Positions 44,140 through 56,480 of a stretch of 64,000 nucleotides of DNA are shown here, in pieces. Location: NCBI RefSeq assembly GCF_019175285.1, contig NC_056530.1:10125980-10189979 (forward strand), in the 5' to 3' direction. The position numbers and the translations under genes are program-made. The stretch comes from Sceloporus undulatus (lineage: Eukaryota > Chordata > Lepidosauria > Squamata > Phrynosomatidae). The notes under the pieces are model-generated. The model made no database searches, was not told the origin of the DNA, and saw only the letters and a list, made by a program, of their open reading frames with translations. Position 1 is the stretch's first letter, and each line of letters starts with the position of its first letter.

Positions 44140-44872
44140 GTTTGTGATTGCCTTCATGTGAGACTGAGAGAGTGTGACTTGCTCAAGGTCTCCCAGTGAG
44201 TTTCATGGTCAAGCTGCGAATCAAGAATCATAGAATCGTAGAGTTGGAAGAGGCCGCAAGGGCCATCCAGTCCAACTCCATTCTGCCATGCAGGACATCT
44301 AAATCAAAGCATCCCTGACAGATGGTCATCCAGCCTCTGTTTAAAGATCTCCAAGGAAGGAGACTCCACTACACTCCGAGGGAGTTTGTTCTACTGTCGA
44401 ACAGCCCTTACTATCAGGAAGTTACTCCTAATGTTGAGTTGGAATCTCTTTTCCTGTGGCTTGCATCCATTGATCCAGGTCCTAGTCTCTGGAACAGCAG
44501 AAAACAAGCTTGCTCCCTCCTCAATATGACATCCCTTCAAATATTTAAACAGGGCTATCATATCACCTCTTAACCTTCTCTTCTCCAGGCTAAACATCCC
44601 CAGCTCCCTAAGTCATTCCTCATAGGGCATGGTTTCAGACCCTTCACCATTTTAGTCGCCCTCCTTTGGACATGCTCCAGCTTCTCAACATCATTTTTGA
44701 ACTGGGGCCCCCAGAACTGGACCCAGAACTCTGGTCAGGTGGGGCCTGACCAGAGCAGAATAGAGTGGTACTATTACTTCCCTTGATCTAGACACTATAC
44801 TTCTATTGATGTGGCCTAGCCCTAGTCTCCAGAGTTGTAACCCTACACTCAAACCACTATGATACACTGGGT
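44140..44872 (-). mobile_element. tRNA-derived SINE split by a CR1
   Basis: SINE body at 44140-44225 and head at 44820-44872 flank an antisense CR1 at 44226-44818 ([16 protein letters not shown]-type coding). Confidence 0.75.
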
Positions 44873-45128
44873 CTGGGTGGAGGAGAAAACTGGTTTAATT
44901 GGCCTGTGTCCAGAGAACCTGGAATTTTGCCCAGAGAATTTTGTCATGTCTAAGAGGAGCTTGCTTTGAATTACAGAGATACCATAAGAGCATCCATTGG
45001 TTGCCATCCAGTGACAAGCTGGATACAATAGCCAAAGTCACAAGATCCCTAGTAGGCATGTCTATTGTCTACACAGAATATGTATGAATTTATTCATGTG
45101 CTCTGAGGTCATATCTGGTAGGAGCCTA

Positions 45129-45497
45129 TGGCCTGGTACAGATGGGCCTTTTGCAGCGCCCATGATGTGCTAGGGTTGCTCAGGGATGAGGCATGCTCAC
45201 GCCCCACAACACTACCACGTCATGGGCATGTTGTAGCTGTGTGGCAGCATCCAGGTGGTGTGCACAGCGATGACGTGTCAGCAGCACAGTGTCCAAATGG
45301 GGCTGCGTTGCTGGCACATCATCACAACATTGCTGGTGCATTGGCACGGCGCAAGTGCACCCCCAAATAGGAGCCGCTTCCGCATGTTCCTTTCTTGCTG
45401 TGCAGCAGTGCCGCACAATTAGAATGCTGTGATGCTGCTGTGGAGTAAGGAGAGGCACCTCCCCGGTGCCTCTTTTTGGTGCTCTGTACCACGCCTA
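45129..45497. mobile_element. CpG-rich MITE family M2 copy
   Basis: Starts TGGCCTGGTACAGATGGGCC and ends TGCTCTGTACCACGCC. Confidence 0.7.
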
Positions 45498-45807
45498 TGA
45501 TTTCTCTCCAGTATGATTTTACATGCACATGCATTACATTCTAAGCCTTGTCTCCATATGTGATACACCCTGAATCCCCCACAGGCTTGAGGTGTCTTCC
45601 TTACATGACGCAGGGCCACAATCCTGAATCAGATCCAAAATGTCTTCATGATGGCAGGTGACTGCCTTCACACATGGGCCTTGTGAACCACTTGGTGCTG
45701 CGACTGTGAGTGCGAGTCTCTCTGGGATCAGGACAAGGTGCCTAGTGTCAATAGCATGGTCGGCCTTCATTCTGGTCTCTGTAACAAATGGCGGCACCCA
45801 TTGTGAA

Positions 45808-46062
45808 GTCGAAGGCTTTCATGGCCGGCATCCATGGTTTTTTTGGGCTATGTGGCCATGTTCTAGAAGTGTTTATTCCTGTCGTTTCGCCAGCATCTGT
45901 GGCTGGCATCTTGAGAGAATGCTGGCATGGAAGAGAGTTGGATATATTATTTTTCCATGCCAGCATTGTCTGAAGATGCCAGCCACAGATGCTTGTGAAA
46001 CGTCTGGAATAAACTTTTCTAGAAGATGGCCACATGGCCCCCCCAAACCCAGAAAAAACTAG
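45808..46062. mobile_element. Inverted pair of Penelope-like 3' ends
   Basis: Antisense copy 45808-45935 and sense copy 45953-46062, separated by about 20 bp. Confidence 0.75.
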
Positions 46063-46280
46063 GGGCAACCATTGTTCCAAAAGGTAATGGGTCAATTCAA
46101 GGGTAATTCAGGGCCCAAATACTCTGGGCAACAGCAATAAAACAAGGACAATAAAACAGATCAGGTGGGGGAAAGTAAGCCTCAGACTATTAGCAATATC
46201 TAACACAGCCCAAAGTAAAACTAGGAATAGGGATGATGCTTTATATTGAAGAGGACCCTCCAAGGCCTACCAGTTACTAC

Positions 46281-46556
46281 TGGCCCAGTACAGATGCAAA
46301 AAGTGGGTTGTTTTTGTGCCGCGCCAGTTACGCCTGAGTGCGCCAATGGCCCACTCGTGATGTAACTGGCACCATGCGACGAGCGGACGCTATGCATCCA
46401 TCAGATCCCAATGGCGGCGCCCATATACAGTACGGGGGCACCGCCATTGTTACGCCGCTACGCTGTACTAGGGTTAGGGACCGTGTGGTTGCCCCACAGT
46501 CCCTGAACCCTAGTACGCTGCTGGCACAGTGCATTTAGCCCATCTGGACCGGGCCA
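46281..46556. mobile_element. CpG-rich MITE, M2-related
   Basis: Starts TGGCCCAGTACAGATGC, ends CCCATCTGGACCGGGCCA; contains AATGGCGGCGCCC. Confidence 0.6.
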
Positions 46557-47082
46557 CAGTGCCTAGGAAAAGGAAAGAGACCTTCATGTTTGACCCATAA
46601 AGACCATAACATATGTATTAGATGTATACAGGTGACCATCTGATTATATTTTATCTATTTACTTGACCTACAGTTCCCATCAGACCTAGTCTGCATGGAC
46701 AGTGTGAGAAGTTACGGATGCTGCAGTCCAAAACTGTATAGAGAGCCACAGCTGTTGTAGGAGACCACCTCTGTAGGCCATTTACAGATAGGACACCAGC
46801 AATGAGGTCCAGATTATTTGGACTTCTAAAGAGATATTTGGATGATACAAATTTTGGAAGTGTCCAGGTCTGAGTAATAAACGCCTGTGATTTGCGACTG
46901 AACCTGGGTTTCCATGCTGAAACATCTCCTATTTCGTATAAAACGTTTTAAACCCTAGCCTTAAGAGAGATATCATTTGTGCTTGGGGTACTGTCAACAT
47001 TGGTATCACATTGCCCATATATGCATGTTTGAAGTGAAAACCTCTTCTAAAGTAGATGTGAGAATTGTGCAATCCTTTAGGT

Positions 47083-47222
47083 CTGTGGTTCCCAAAAGCT
47101 TATCCTCCAGGTGATTTGGACTTCACTTCTCAGAAGCTTCAGCCTTCTTGGCTAATGGTTAGAGGACTTCAGAGAGTTGGAGTCAAAAACATCTGGAAGA
47201 CCCAGAGTTTGGGAATCACTGC
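47083..47222. mobile_element. Palindromic MITE family M4 copy
   Basis: GTGGTTCCCAAAAGCTTATC and CAGAGTTTGGGAATCAC are inverted ends. Other copies lie at about 49016-49145, 53605-53730 and 62955-63090. A second palindromic repeat (TGTTGGACTCCCACCAGCCC) follows to about 47480. Confidence 0.65.
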
Positions 47223-47479
47223 TCTTGATGTTGTTGGACTCCCACCAGCCCTAGCTAGTATAGCCACTGGTGATGGATGCTGGGAACTGCAGTCCAACAA
47301 TCTCTCAAGGGATATAAGTTCTCGAGTGGAAAGCTTTAGCCTTCTGGATGTCTTTGGGCTGCCAATGGACACTTCTTGGTCAATGACTCTACTGGCTAGG
47401 GCTGGTGGGACCAGGGCAGTCTGAGGACATCTGGAAAACATGGTTGTCCATTTGACTGACCAAGACACATTATCCACTG

Positions 47480-48050
47480 CTGAGCTAAGCAGAAATGTGT
47501 TGACATGAATTGGAACATCACGCTCTTGAGTTTTGTGGGAGTCAGCTCCATTCAGCCAAAGGCACTGACCGCCATGTTGGATTGTAAAGATGGAGAAAAA
47601 GAGGAAACCAGGTTCTTAGTTTTTCATCGCCCACCTGCTAAACTTAACCTCATTCAGCGAATGAATGCTGACTTGGGAAAAGAAGTTATCTGAGACTCCT
47701 ACTCGCACAAAGGGTTTCCTTGAGATCTTTTCCTGATAGATGCCACCAACTTGGTTCAACTGGCGCGCCTCACTAAGGGCGGGGATAAGTGGTTGCCCTA
47801 TTTACCAGGAATTTCTGGAGTCATGCGAATTTGACCAAGGGCGAGTGACAAATGGAAGGTCGGGTGGAGCTTGCTGTCTAAAGATTAAGATAGGAGAGGA
47901 TGGTGAACAACACAGAGCTCCAGATTAGTGGAAAAATAAACAAATGTCCAATTAACTGGGGCAGGATAGAGATGACAGATGAAATAAAATATTGGGAAAT
48001 AATTAAATACTAATGTGGAAAAGAGGTACACCTCATATCCTGCGGTCTGC
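47480..48050. other. Upstream region of gene I
   Basis: No repeat ends or coding exon recognised. AATTAA-type motifs occur at about 47952 and 48000, which may be promoter-distal sites of gene I. Confidence 0.35.
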
Positions 48051-48061
48051 CCCGTGAAGTG

Positions 48062-48146
48062 TATAAAAAGACGTGGTGGTGCCTATCCACTTCACAGAAG
48101 CTCCTCTTGACTGTCTCCTCTTCATTACTCCACTTCAGAGAACAAG
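48062..48146 (+). promoter_or_regulatory. Promoter and non-coding exon 1 of gene I
   Basis: TATAAAAA at 48062-48069, exon 1 from about 48092 to 48146 (ending AGAACAAG), donor GTAAGG. The intron to 52303 is 4.16 kb, largely filled by repeats. Confidence 0.8.
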
Positions 48147-48504
48147 GTAAGGACAATTTCATGGAGGACTTCTCTTCATAAAGCTGCCTTAAACTTTGTG
48201 GTGAGGTTCTAAGGGCTACTTGATGGCTCCCTCCTTTGGATTGAAGCCTACAAAGAAAGATGAGGGAAAGGGAGAACTTTGATCAAGCCAGGTATGTTTT
48301 CCTAGGGATCTGAAACAAGGGAGGACATCTAGTTTGGTGCTATGTTTCTTCAGAAGATGGTGGCAGGCTTGCTTTAGTGCAGGGATGACCGAGATATGGC
48401 CCTCCAGATGTTATTGGGTTTTCTGCATCCCTCACTACTCTCCATGTCCACTTGCAGTCCAGAAACATCTGGGAGGACACACTTGACCAGCTCTGGGACC
48501 ATTT

Positions 48505-48710
48505 CATGCTTCACATTTATAGTATGTACTCTGATTCCACTTTAGTAGCTATGGCTGCATACTATGGAATCTTGACATTTGTACTGTAGTTCAGGGAGCT
48601 CTCTGGATGGGAATCCTAAATGTCCCTCCTGAAACTACAAATCCCAGGATACCACAGGATTTGACCATGGCAGTTAAAGTGGATTCATGGTGCTACAATT
48701 GTGTGGAATA
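48505..48710. mobile_element. MITE family M1 copy
   Basis: Family interior (CTACAAATCCCAGGATACCA, GGCAGTTAAAGTGG). Confidence 0.5.
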
Positions 48711-48861
48711 GCCCAGAGGATCTCAGGGTACAGGAATGAGAACTCTTGAGCGTCTGAATAGACAATGCTGAAGAAGGCAGACCAATGGCTCAAGATTCAT
48801 ATTTCTTTGTATTAGTACTCAGTTATAATAGTTGCTGGAAATGCTGTCAACAGGAGGAGAA

Positions 48862-49000
48862 GTTGGTGGAGTCTCCCTCCTTGGAGGTCTTTAAACAGAG
48901 GCTGTCGAGGATGCTTTGACTGAGAGTTCCTGCATGGCAAGGGGTTGGACTGGATGGCCCTTGGGGTCTCTTCCAACTCTATGATTCTATGATTCTATAA
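48862..49000 (+). mobile_element. CR1 LINE 3' end
   Basis: GGTGGAGTCTCCCTCCTTGG to two ATTCTATG-type octamers. Confidence 0.85.
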
Positions 49001-49015
49001 GATTGATGCATCTAG

Positions 49016-49145
49016 TTCAGAGATTCCCAAACTGGATCTCCAAGGGTTTGAGTCTTCAGCTCCCACATATCCAAGCCAACTTGGTCAACCGTCAGGAGCT
49101 GATGTGGAAAACATCTGGAGGACCAAAGTTTGGGAATCACTGATC
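49016..49145. mobile_element. Palindromic MITE family M4 copy
   Basis: AGAGATTCCCAAACTGGATC and CCAAAGTTTGGGAATCACT as inverted ends. Confidence 0.65.
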
Positions 49146-49284
49146 TAGTTGCTCACTGGATTCAATCCTATTCCCATTTGCCACGGCTGCCATTCTATCA
49201 CACATTTACCTGAGAAGATTCCCCATTAAGGTCAGCTTATGATGCATTACACTGCAAGTCATGAAGCAGATCACCAGGAACCCT

Positions 49285-49475
49285 TTCTAACTACACAGTT
49301 ATAGAAGTATGATTCCACTTTAACTGCTATGGCAACCTCCTGCAGAATCCAGGAGTATTTAGCATTCTCAGCTCAGGTGCTTCATCAAACTACAAGCCTT
49401 TGGATTCCATAAGATGGAACCATGATATTTAAAATGGAGTAGTAACGCTGCAATTCTGTAATGTGAAAGGGCTCC
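49285..49475. mobile_element. MITE family M1 copy (degraded)
   Basis: Motifs TATGATTCCACTTTAACTGC and AGCATTCTCAGCTCAGGTGC fit the family interior; the ends are decayed. Confidence 0.4.
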
Positions 49476-49739
49476 AGGTACTCCAAAGGATAAGCTAGTA
49501 TCCACCTTCTTTTTCTCCCCCCAGATATAATGGAGTGGCATTATATGAAGCTTTATGGAAGCTGGCAAACTAACCAGCCTAACTGGACATGAACCAACCA
49601 AAGAATTTAAACATGTCTGGTCAAATTTATTGACGTACAGTATTATAACCAAATCTGGGGGAGAGGAAAATGTCTTAGGAGTAGAAGATTAGGTATAGAT
49701 TGATAGATATGAATATTTCACAAACATATATGTGAAATT

Positions 49740-49820
49740 GGCTTACACACTGTAAACCGCTTAGAGACTGCTTAGTTCAGTAAGAAGCGGTATAGAAATG
49801 TAAATGCTATTGTTACTGGC

Positions 49821-49894
<74 letters not shown>

Positions 49895-49963
49895 ATCTAT
49901 CTATTCACATACATAGATATGAAAAATTTATATGAAATGATCTATCTATCTATCTATCTATCC
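49740..49963. repeat. LINE-like 3' tail followed by (ATCT)n microsatellite
   Basis: ACTGTAAACCGCTTAGAGAC, a common retroelement tail motif, runs into long ATCT tetranucleotide tracts (49819-49895 and 49940-49962). Confidence 0.7.
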
Positions 49964-50356
49964 ACACACACACACACATATATATATGAACGAAGGATAT
50001 GAAATATTCTTAAAATGTGTGAAATGTGAAACATGAAATAACAAAAAGGGGAGAAGAGAAAGCAATGTTAAAGAATACTAATACAAAACACGAGTAATAA
50101 ATCACATACACAATCAGGTAGTAAAGGGTAGGAAATAATTTTATTGATTTTGTTTTAAAACATGTGTGTTTCTCTGACTGAAAGGCCCTTTATGTTGGTG
50201 TATAAGTATGTATTCATTTTTTAAGGAATACCCAAACCGTATAAAACAATACCAACAATTTTAATCACAAGCATACTACTATTACTACTACTACTACTAC
50301 GACTACTAGAAATGAGGAAGAATTTCCTTTCAGTTAATGTTTGAGATGAATTTACC

Positions 50357-50359
50357 AGA

Positions 50360-50408
<49 letters not shown>

Positions 50409-50410
50409 TA
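50357..50410. repeat. (ATT)n microsatellite
   Basis: About 16 units. A short (ACT)n tract lies at 50276-50300. Confidence 0.95.
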
Positions 50411-50519
50411 TTAATATTATTATTTGCACCCCGCCTCTCTGTGCAACACAAATTTGGTACAAGTTTTCCAAAATCTCTTCATAGTCAGGGTCCTCTGAGG
50501 CTGAGAGTATGCAACTTTT

Positions 50520-51058
50520 TCTCCTAGCTGCTTTGGTCAGGCCTCACCTGGAATACTGTGTCCAGTTCTGGGCACCACAATTCAAAAAGGACACTGAGAA
50601 ACTGGAGCCATGTGTCCAAAGGAGGGAGAATAAAATGGTGAAGGGTCTGGAAACCATGAAGCCCTATGAGGAAGGACTCAGGGAGCTGGGGATGTTTAGC
50701 CTGGAGAAGAGAAGGTTAAGAGGTGATATGATAGCCCTGTTTAAATATTTAAAGGGGTGTCATGTTGAGGAGGGAGCGAGCTTGTTTTCTGCTGTTCCAG
50801 AGACTAGGAAACGGAGCAATGGATGCAAGCTCCAGGAAAAGAGATTCCACCTCAACATCAGGAGGAACTTCCTGACAGTAAGGGCTGTTCGACAGTGGAA
50901 CAAACTCCCTTGGAGTGTAGTGGAATCTCCTTCCTTGGAGGTCTTTAAACAAAGTCTGGATGGACATCTGTCGGGGATGCTTTGACTGAGAGTTCCTGCA
51001 TGGAAAGGGGTTGGACTGGATGGTCCTTCCAACTCTATGATTGTATGACTCTATGATC
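50520..51058 (+). mobile_element. CR1 LINE fragment with long open frame
   Basis: Sense CR1: [20 protein letters not shown] to [19 protein letters not shown] and 3' octamers. The frame is open over about 150 codons, so this copy is younger than most. Confidence 0.9.
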
Positions 51059-51757
51059 CTTAAGATATAGCTTCTTAAGACATGCCTAGTTTGCTCCCTG
51101 TGAATTTGATGGCTTTCAATGGGTGAGAAAGTAGCAGTCCTTCTAACATTAAATCTGATCTCAACCGAGACATTGCTCTTCAAGGATGTGTAAGAGGCGT
51201 AACTGGTTCCTCCATTCCTCGGGAGAACCACATTGCGTTTCTCAGGCACCACACCCTGGTGCCAATGAATGAGAATCCTGTTGTTTTGCATCAGTTAAGA
51301 ACCATGCCCTCGAGGGTCCATTTTGACCAAATTAAAAAGGCATGGCCGCTTATTCATGAGCACCACTTTGTTCACCACTCCGCTTTCAAACCCAACGATG
51401 GCCTCTTTGATTATACAGTGATTATACAGCACTCAACTTGTTTATGAGATGAGATCGCAATGAGTAGACAGTGAACATAATGAACACCGAATGCCGTTTC
51501 TGTGCTGTAGTGGATGATATAATTGTCACCTTGGATGATCAGGTTCATCTAGTGTTCTCCTTCGGGGAAGAGACAATTAGATGGAAAACCCAAAAGTAGA
51601 CTGAGATCAAATTTGAGGTTTCTCACCTAGCTTTTTTTCCGGCATGATGGAGGAATTAATTTTGTAGGTAGCTACAAAATTCTTACATACAATCTTATTG
51701 TGTGCTATCTCCCATCCACACTCCAAAACAGAGCTTGGAAGAAGCTAGTTCTGGGTA

Positions 51758-51910
51758 ACTACAGTGGGCCCTTGGTGTCTGCTGGGGTTTATTTCCAAGA
51801 CCCCCAAATACCCCAAAATGGACACCCAAATCTGTGGATGTTCAAGTCCTATTATATGCAACAGGGTAGTTAAATGGTATCCCTTATATAAAATATGATG
51901 AATATGGGAG
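51758..51910. mobile_element. Tigger-like MITE fragment
   Basis: TACAGTGGGCCCTTGGTGTC, then ATGGTATCCCTTATATAAAA. Confidence 0.65.
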
Positions 51911-52029
51911 CGCTCTGGACAGAATCCTATTGGTGATCCCCAACCAAAGTAGTCCTATTTGGATCAGTGGAATTTGCCTAAGTGTTGATTCATCACGGCA
52001 ATTGGTGCAATGGACTGAGTTGAGATTTA

Positions 52030-52155
52030 CCGATAGGAATGAGGTCCCCATATCATCTTTACAAACTGCAACTCTACAAATTTCATAGGATGGAACCAGA
52101 GTAGTTAAAGTGGAACAAAGTCCTATAATTGTGTACTGTGAAAAGCCTCAGCCAA
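52030..52155. mobile_element. MITE family M1 fragment
   Basis: CATAGGATGGAACCAGAGTA and GTTAAAGTGGAACAAAG fit the right half of the family. Confidence 0.45.
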
Positions 52156-52324
52156 CCAATGGCTTTCACAGATTATCAGAGGTGGTGAACCCAGCTTCCC
52201 CCACCTATCTTGGTCCATCAGAGGTTGATTTAGCATACCCAATGGCCTTCTAAGTACCCTTTGGAACTAACTGAACATCTCCTCCTTTGTGTTTGCCTTT
52301 CAGGTTTGACTCCATCTCCCAGAC

Positions 52325-52762
52325 ATGGCTTTCTTCTCTCAGTCTTCCTGTGTCCCATCTTGCTCCATCCCATGTTCTAGGCCCTCCATAGGCATTGGCT
52401 CCTGTGGTGTCGGTGGAGGCTTCGGCGGTGGCTCTGGCATAGTTGGATATGGCGGCGGCTCAGGCCTGGCAGCATCAGCAGCCCACCTTGGGATCCTTCC
52501 TGGTGTCACCCCATCCTGTGTCAGCCAGATTCCGCCATCAGAAGTAGTGATCCAGCCATCTCCAGTTGTGTTGACCATCCCAGGACCCATTATGACCTCC
52601 AGCTGCCAGCCCTTGGCTGTCGGAGGCTATTCTCCATGTGCATCCGGAGGTTACGGCTCTGGTGGCTATGGACTGGGGGGTTCTGGAGGTTACCTTGGTG
52701 GTGGCAGCAAGGGGTTTTTGGGGTCAAAGCGTAGATCAAGTATCTGTGGACACCCCTGCTAA
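52325..52762 (+). CDS. Gene I: corneous beta-protein (beta-keratin)
   Basis: A 145-residue CBP. The N-terminus MAFFSQSSCVPSCSIPCSRP is Cys/Pro-rich, residues 22-48 are Gly-rich, and the core box lies at about 65-98 (CVSQIPPSEVVIQP ... LTIPGPIMTSSCQPLAVGG). A Gly/Tyr tail (GSGGYGLGGSGGYLGGG) and a basic, Cys-containing end (SKRRSSICGHPC) follow. The start lies 21 bases after the acceptor (TGCCTTTCAG, ending 52303). The frame is intact. It differs from gene H mainly by a longer Gly-rich tail and the N-terminal MAFFSQ in place of MSCCPP. It should form the filament framework of hard or scale beta-layer in cornifying keratinocytes. Confidence 0.95.
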   Translation: MAFFSQSSCVPSCSIPCSRPSIGIGSCGVGGGFGGGSGIVGYGGGSGLAASAAHLGILPGVTPSCVSQIPPSEVVIQPSPVVLTIPGPIMTSSCQPLAVGGYSPCASGGYGSGGYGLGGSGGYLGGGSKGFLGSKRRSSICGHPC

Positions 52763-53114
52763 GCACAGATGACCTGGAAGAACCTGGAAAGCCATGACAT
52801 GAATCCAGCACTGGATTTTTCAGAAATGCTGAGTGCCCACAGTTTCAAAGGGAAGCTGAGAGTTATTCAGCACTTCTGATCCCTTTGCTATATCATGTCT
52901 GTTTCTCGCTCATATGTCTTTACCAAAGTGCCAGCAGTCTCTTCTGTATGATTTCCTCCTTTTTATATTAGATATAGGTACTATCATAAACAACAACACA
53001 GAATGGAATGCATCCCCTTCCTCACTAGCCCTCCATGCTAGTTAAGTTCTGTTGCTGTATTTTATTAATTAGGAATCCATATCATTTTCTGTATCACCCC
53101 TCTTCTTCCTCACT

Positions 53115-53120
53115 AATAAA
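53115..53120 (+). terminator. Polyadenylation signal of gene I
   Basis: AATAAAGC about 350 bases after the stop. Confidence 0.85.
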
Positions 53121-53604
53121 GCTTTTATTGCATCCTACTTGGATTTGCCTTTTTTATATGTCAAGGGTTGGTCCCATGTGGAACAAATTGCTTTGGGAGA
53201 ATGGATATTGGGGGCAGAACATAATTGTCAGATTTTGTCCATGACATATAATAGCATACTGGAATATGTGCCTTCATGGTCAATGTGTAGGTGTCCAGCA
53301 CTTGCTCCTCTAGCTTAACCTAGTGATCTGCCACCATCACGATCACCATCCATGGTCATTTAGTGAGGGGGGAAATATAGGGAAAGTTGAACAGTGCCTT
53401 AGTGTGTATCAACAGCCAGCTAAAGAGGGAAAGGATATCCTCTTGGACCACCTGGGGCAGCTTTGGAGGACTGGGAGGACAATGTCATCTTTTTGTGACT
53501 GATTTCTGAAACATAGCCAACCACCCAACCATTGACAGGATTGTTCCCACTCAGTAAATGACCAGAGGGAGGGTGTTCAAGTTGCAGATCTGCCATTGTG
53601 ATAA

Positions 53605-53730
53605 TAATGCTTCCCAACCATTTGTTTCATTTGTTTGGACTTCAGCTCCTACCCAACTTGGCCCAAAGTCAGGAATTATGGTAGCTTAAAGTCCACATCC
53701 TCTGGAGGACCAGAGGTTGGGGATTACTCT
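53605..53730. mobile_element. Palindromic MITE family M4 copy
   Basis: ATGCTTCCCAACCATTTG at left and CCAGAGGTTGGGGATTACT at right. Confidence 0.55.
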
Positions 53731-53756
53731 AGGCTCATATTTGGATATTCAGCTTG

Positions 53757-54118
53757 GGCCCCATTCCCACTTATGATTAAACCGGTTTGCGATTTGCTTT
53801 TGCTCTGTGTTGGTGAATCGATTCCAAAAGGTCCATTGTTCCCACTATGAAAGCGGATCTTTTCATTATCCCCTTTTTTGGCATGATTGTCATCCCCACT
53901 AGTTTGCACCACTTCAAAATGCATGTCAATCATAGGTGTGTCATGAGTGATGTAAGTGGCAGCCCAGCTTGAAGACTATTTTTTTTCCAAAAAAATTAAT
54001 TGATAGATGATTTGATTCATTGGTTTTGTAACTACTTAGATCAGAACCAGTTTCAAATGGAAACAACAGTCATATAAACCCATCAGCAATTTGGTTTAAA
54101 TCATAGTGGGAACACAGC
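53757..54118. mobile_element. MITE family M3 copy, best preserved
   Basis: GGGCCCCATTCCCACTTATG ... TTAAACCGG and GGTTTAAATCATAGTGGGAA, inverted ends of about 25 bp. Confidence 0.65.
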
Positions 54119-54119
54119 C

Positions 54120-54890
54120 TTAGTTCAGCAGTTCTCACCTTTAGCCTGAGGAGGGCAATAGAGGACCTATTCTCCAACTTCTGTTTTTTCCCATGACCGG
54201 TTCCTGAAGATGTTACTCTTTATCTTGTCAGATCTTCTGTTTCGCTCCTCTGGAAACCACACCTAATGCCTTCAGTTGGCCTTCAGGAAAGGCAGTGCTA
54301 ATTTCCCTATCTCGCACAAAGCATAATTTGATTCTTAACTTCCCTGGAGCAATGAGGGAACCTTTCTTAGAGGAGAAGGGCCACACTAAACTTGAAAAAC
54401 ACTCCAATCCTTAAGTATATATTTCTAGAGTGGCATCACTGTAGAAGAGCCACCCATCTGGGTGGCCCGTCCCTGCCCTTTGCCAGTGGCATGTAGATAG
54501 GGATGATAGAAATACAAAAATATTAGGGGACGGATGGTTCAAAAATGTTTTTCAAGTGTTGGGAAGAATCTTGGGATGATGCAAATACTTTGCCCACAAC
54601 ATCTTGTCTACTGCAGTGTAGTCTTTTGGAGACTCTCCTTGAATGCTTAAACAGGTTCAATTGATAGCAATATCAGCTGGAATCCAGTTGGTTAGTTTGA
54701 GTGAGTAGACCCATTGACACAATTGCTGAGTGGTGAGACCCCATATAGGTAAGCCTCACTGAATAATGGGTGTACTCTAGTCAGGAGTAATAATAGGATT
54801 TATTTCCAATGTTTATTCAACAATCCATAATGAGTATAAGGGGGGGGGGGATAAACCCAAGAGCAATTATTCCAGTGCAGCAAAATACGA
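54120..54890. other. Intergenic, no feature recognised
   Basis: No promoter, coding exon or clear repeat ends. Confidence 0.35.
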
Positions 54891-54894
54891 TACA

Positions 54895-55045
54895 GTGTGG
54901 TGTAGTGGTTTGGCTATGACTCTGAAGGGTAGGGTTTGATGCCCTGTTTGGACATGAAACCCACTGGGCAACCTTGGGCAAGTTACATGCTCTCAGCCTC
55001 AGAGGAAGGCAAACATGGAAGTGCAACATGTTGGCTCAAGAAGAA
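54895..55045 (+). mobile_element. tRNA-derived SINE (5' part)
   Basis: GTGTGGTGTAGTGGTTTGGC, B-box relic, AAACCCACTGGGCAACCTTG; the 3' half is missing. Confidence 0.75.
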
Positions 55046-55669
55046 ATCACAGTGTGTTAAAAACCCATACTGTGCTGTGGTTTTTTTGTGTGAGGAACTT
55101 ACCTTCATATGTCTTCATGCATAGCCTTTTTGGGTTGCTATTAAAATTTGAAAATGAAAGATTAAAAAGAAAAGGAAAACATGGTCAGCACGTATGAAGA
55201 TGGTTGGATCATTGACGTTGAGATTCAGTTGCTACATGACTGCAATGCTCTGAGCAGTGTGCCAAGGCATCACCCAAGCGTAAGGCTCCAAAACCAGTTA
55301 CCTTGGCTCTAACACCTAACATTGCTGGTGCCAGGGCTGATGCCACCTTGCCTGAGACCAAAACACAGCTCCGGTAGAACAGCAAAAGGTGTCATGCAAG
55401 GAAAGGAAAAATGTAGCAAAGCACGCCTGAGTTAGCACTGGAGGTAAAGCTGAAAGAGGGCACTACAAAGCTGTTTACCCAGAATCAAAGCTCTTTGTCC
55501 TGTTCTTAGTTCCAAGTAGAGCGGACCCGTTGGATTTATTCCTGGATGATAAGATAAGCCAACTCTTATTTTAATCACATTAAAATAATAGTTAATAGGA
55601 ATATCTATCACAGCAAAAACCATGAGACTTGTGCGTTTTGTTTTTTGTAGAGAGTGGAAGAGAATACTT

Positions 55670-55800
55670 ACCATACAAGGGCAAAGAAGAAGGAGAAAGA
55701 GAAACAGAAGGAGGAGAAGGAGAAGGAGAAAGAGAAAGAAGCAGGATGAGAAGGGGAAGGAGAAGGAGGAGAGAAGAAGAAGAGGAAAAAGAAGATGTAC
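55670..55800. repeat. Purine-rich (GAAG)-type low-complexity tract
   Basis: Mixed AGGAAG/AGAAGG runs; reading frames across it are compositional artefacts. Confidence 0.9.
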
Positions 55801-56156
55801 TCTGGTGTAAGGTGTACTCACAGTTGCATATATCACTGACAGGATGTTGGTCAACCTGTGACAAATTCTTCTCTTTGACACCTTCCAATGGTGGCCAATG
55901 ACCTTTGCCAACAGTCTTTGGTTGTTTAGCTTCTAGTAACTCCTACTCAATGGTATACCAACCCTGAACACTGGATCTATCTTAGTAGCCATGAATTGGA
56001 CTTATTGGATTCATATCACGTCTTTCCACCCAAGAGCTCAAGACAGTACCCAAGATCCTTCATTTTCAGATGTAACTATGATGATGGAGCTTCATCATTG
56101 TAGCTACATCCGACAAACTGTCAATGGTTGCTCCTAGTACCAGATTACAATCTGGA

Positions 56157-56345
56157 GAACAAGTGTAGCATAGTAGTTGGAGTGTTGTACTAGGACGCTG
56201 GGAGACCTGGGTTCGATTCGCCACTCAGCATTGGAAACTCACTGGGTGACGTTGGGCGAGTCACACACTCAGCCCCAGAAGACCTTGTGATAGGTTTTCT
56301 GGTAGGTCACCATAAATTGGAAACAACTTGTAGGCACCAACACGA
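56157..56345 (+). mobile_element. tRNA-derived SINE, near complete
   Basis: GTGTAGCATAGTAGTTGGAG, GGGTTCGATTCGC, and the tail GGAAACAACTTGTAGGCACC. Confidence 0.85.
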
Positions 56346-56480
56346 GGAATCTAGCTGGGACTGAAAAGATCCTTTGCTTTAGCTTGATTCTTCCTTGGTT
56401 CCTGCTTCAAACCCCCCCAAAGAGCTGAGTTTTCTGGAATGTTGCATAAGAGCAGATAGGAAGAATGTGAACGGAGTGAA

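Noticed and set aside
50509-50985. Long frames with [15 protein letters not shown] and similar (here and at 22.5, 38.7, 42.2 and 61.1 kb)
   Set aside because: They are CR1 LINE ORF2 C-terminal fragments, not host genes.
55622-55911. Arg/Glu-rich and Leu/Ser-rich frames on opposite strands
   Set aside because: Low-complexity purine tract; composition alone explains the open frames.
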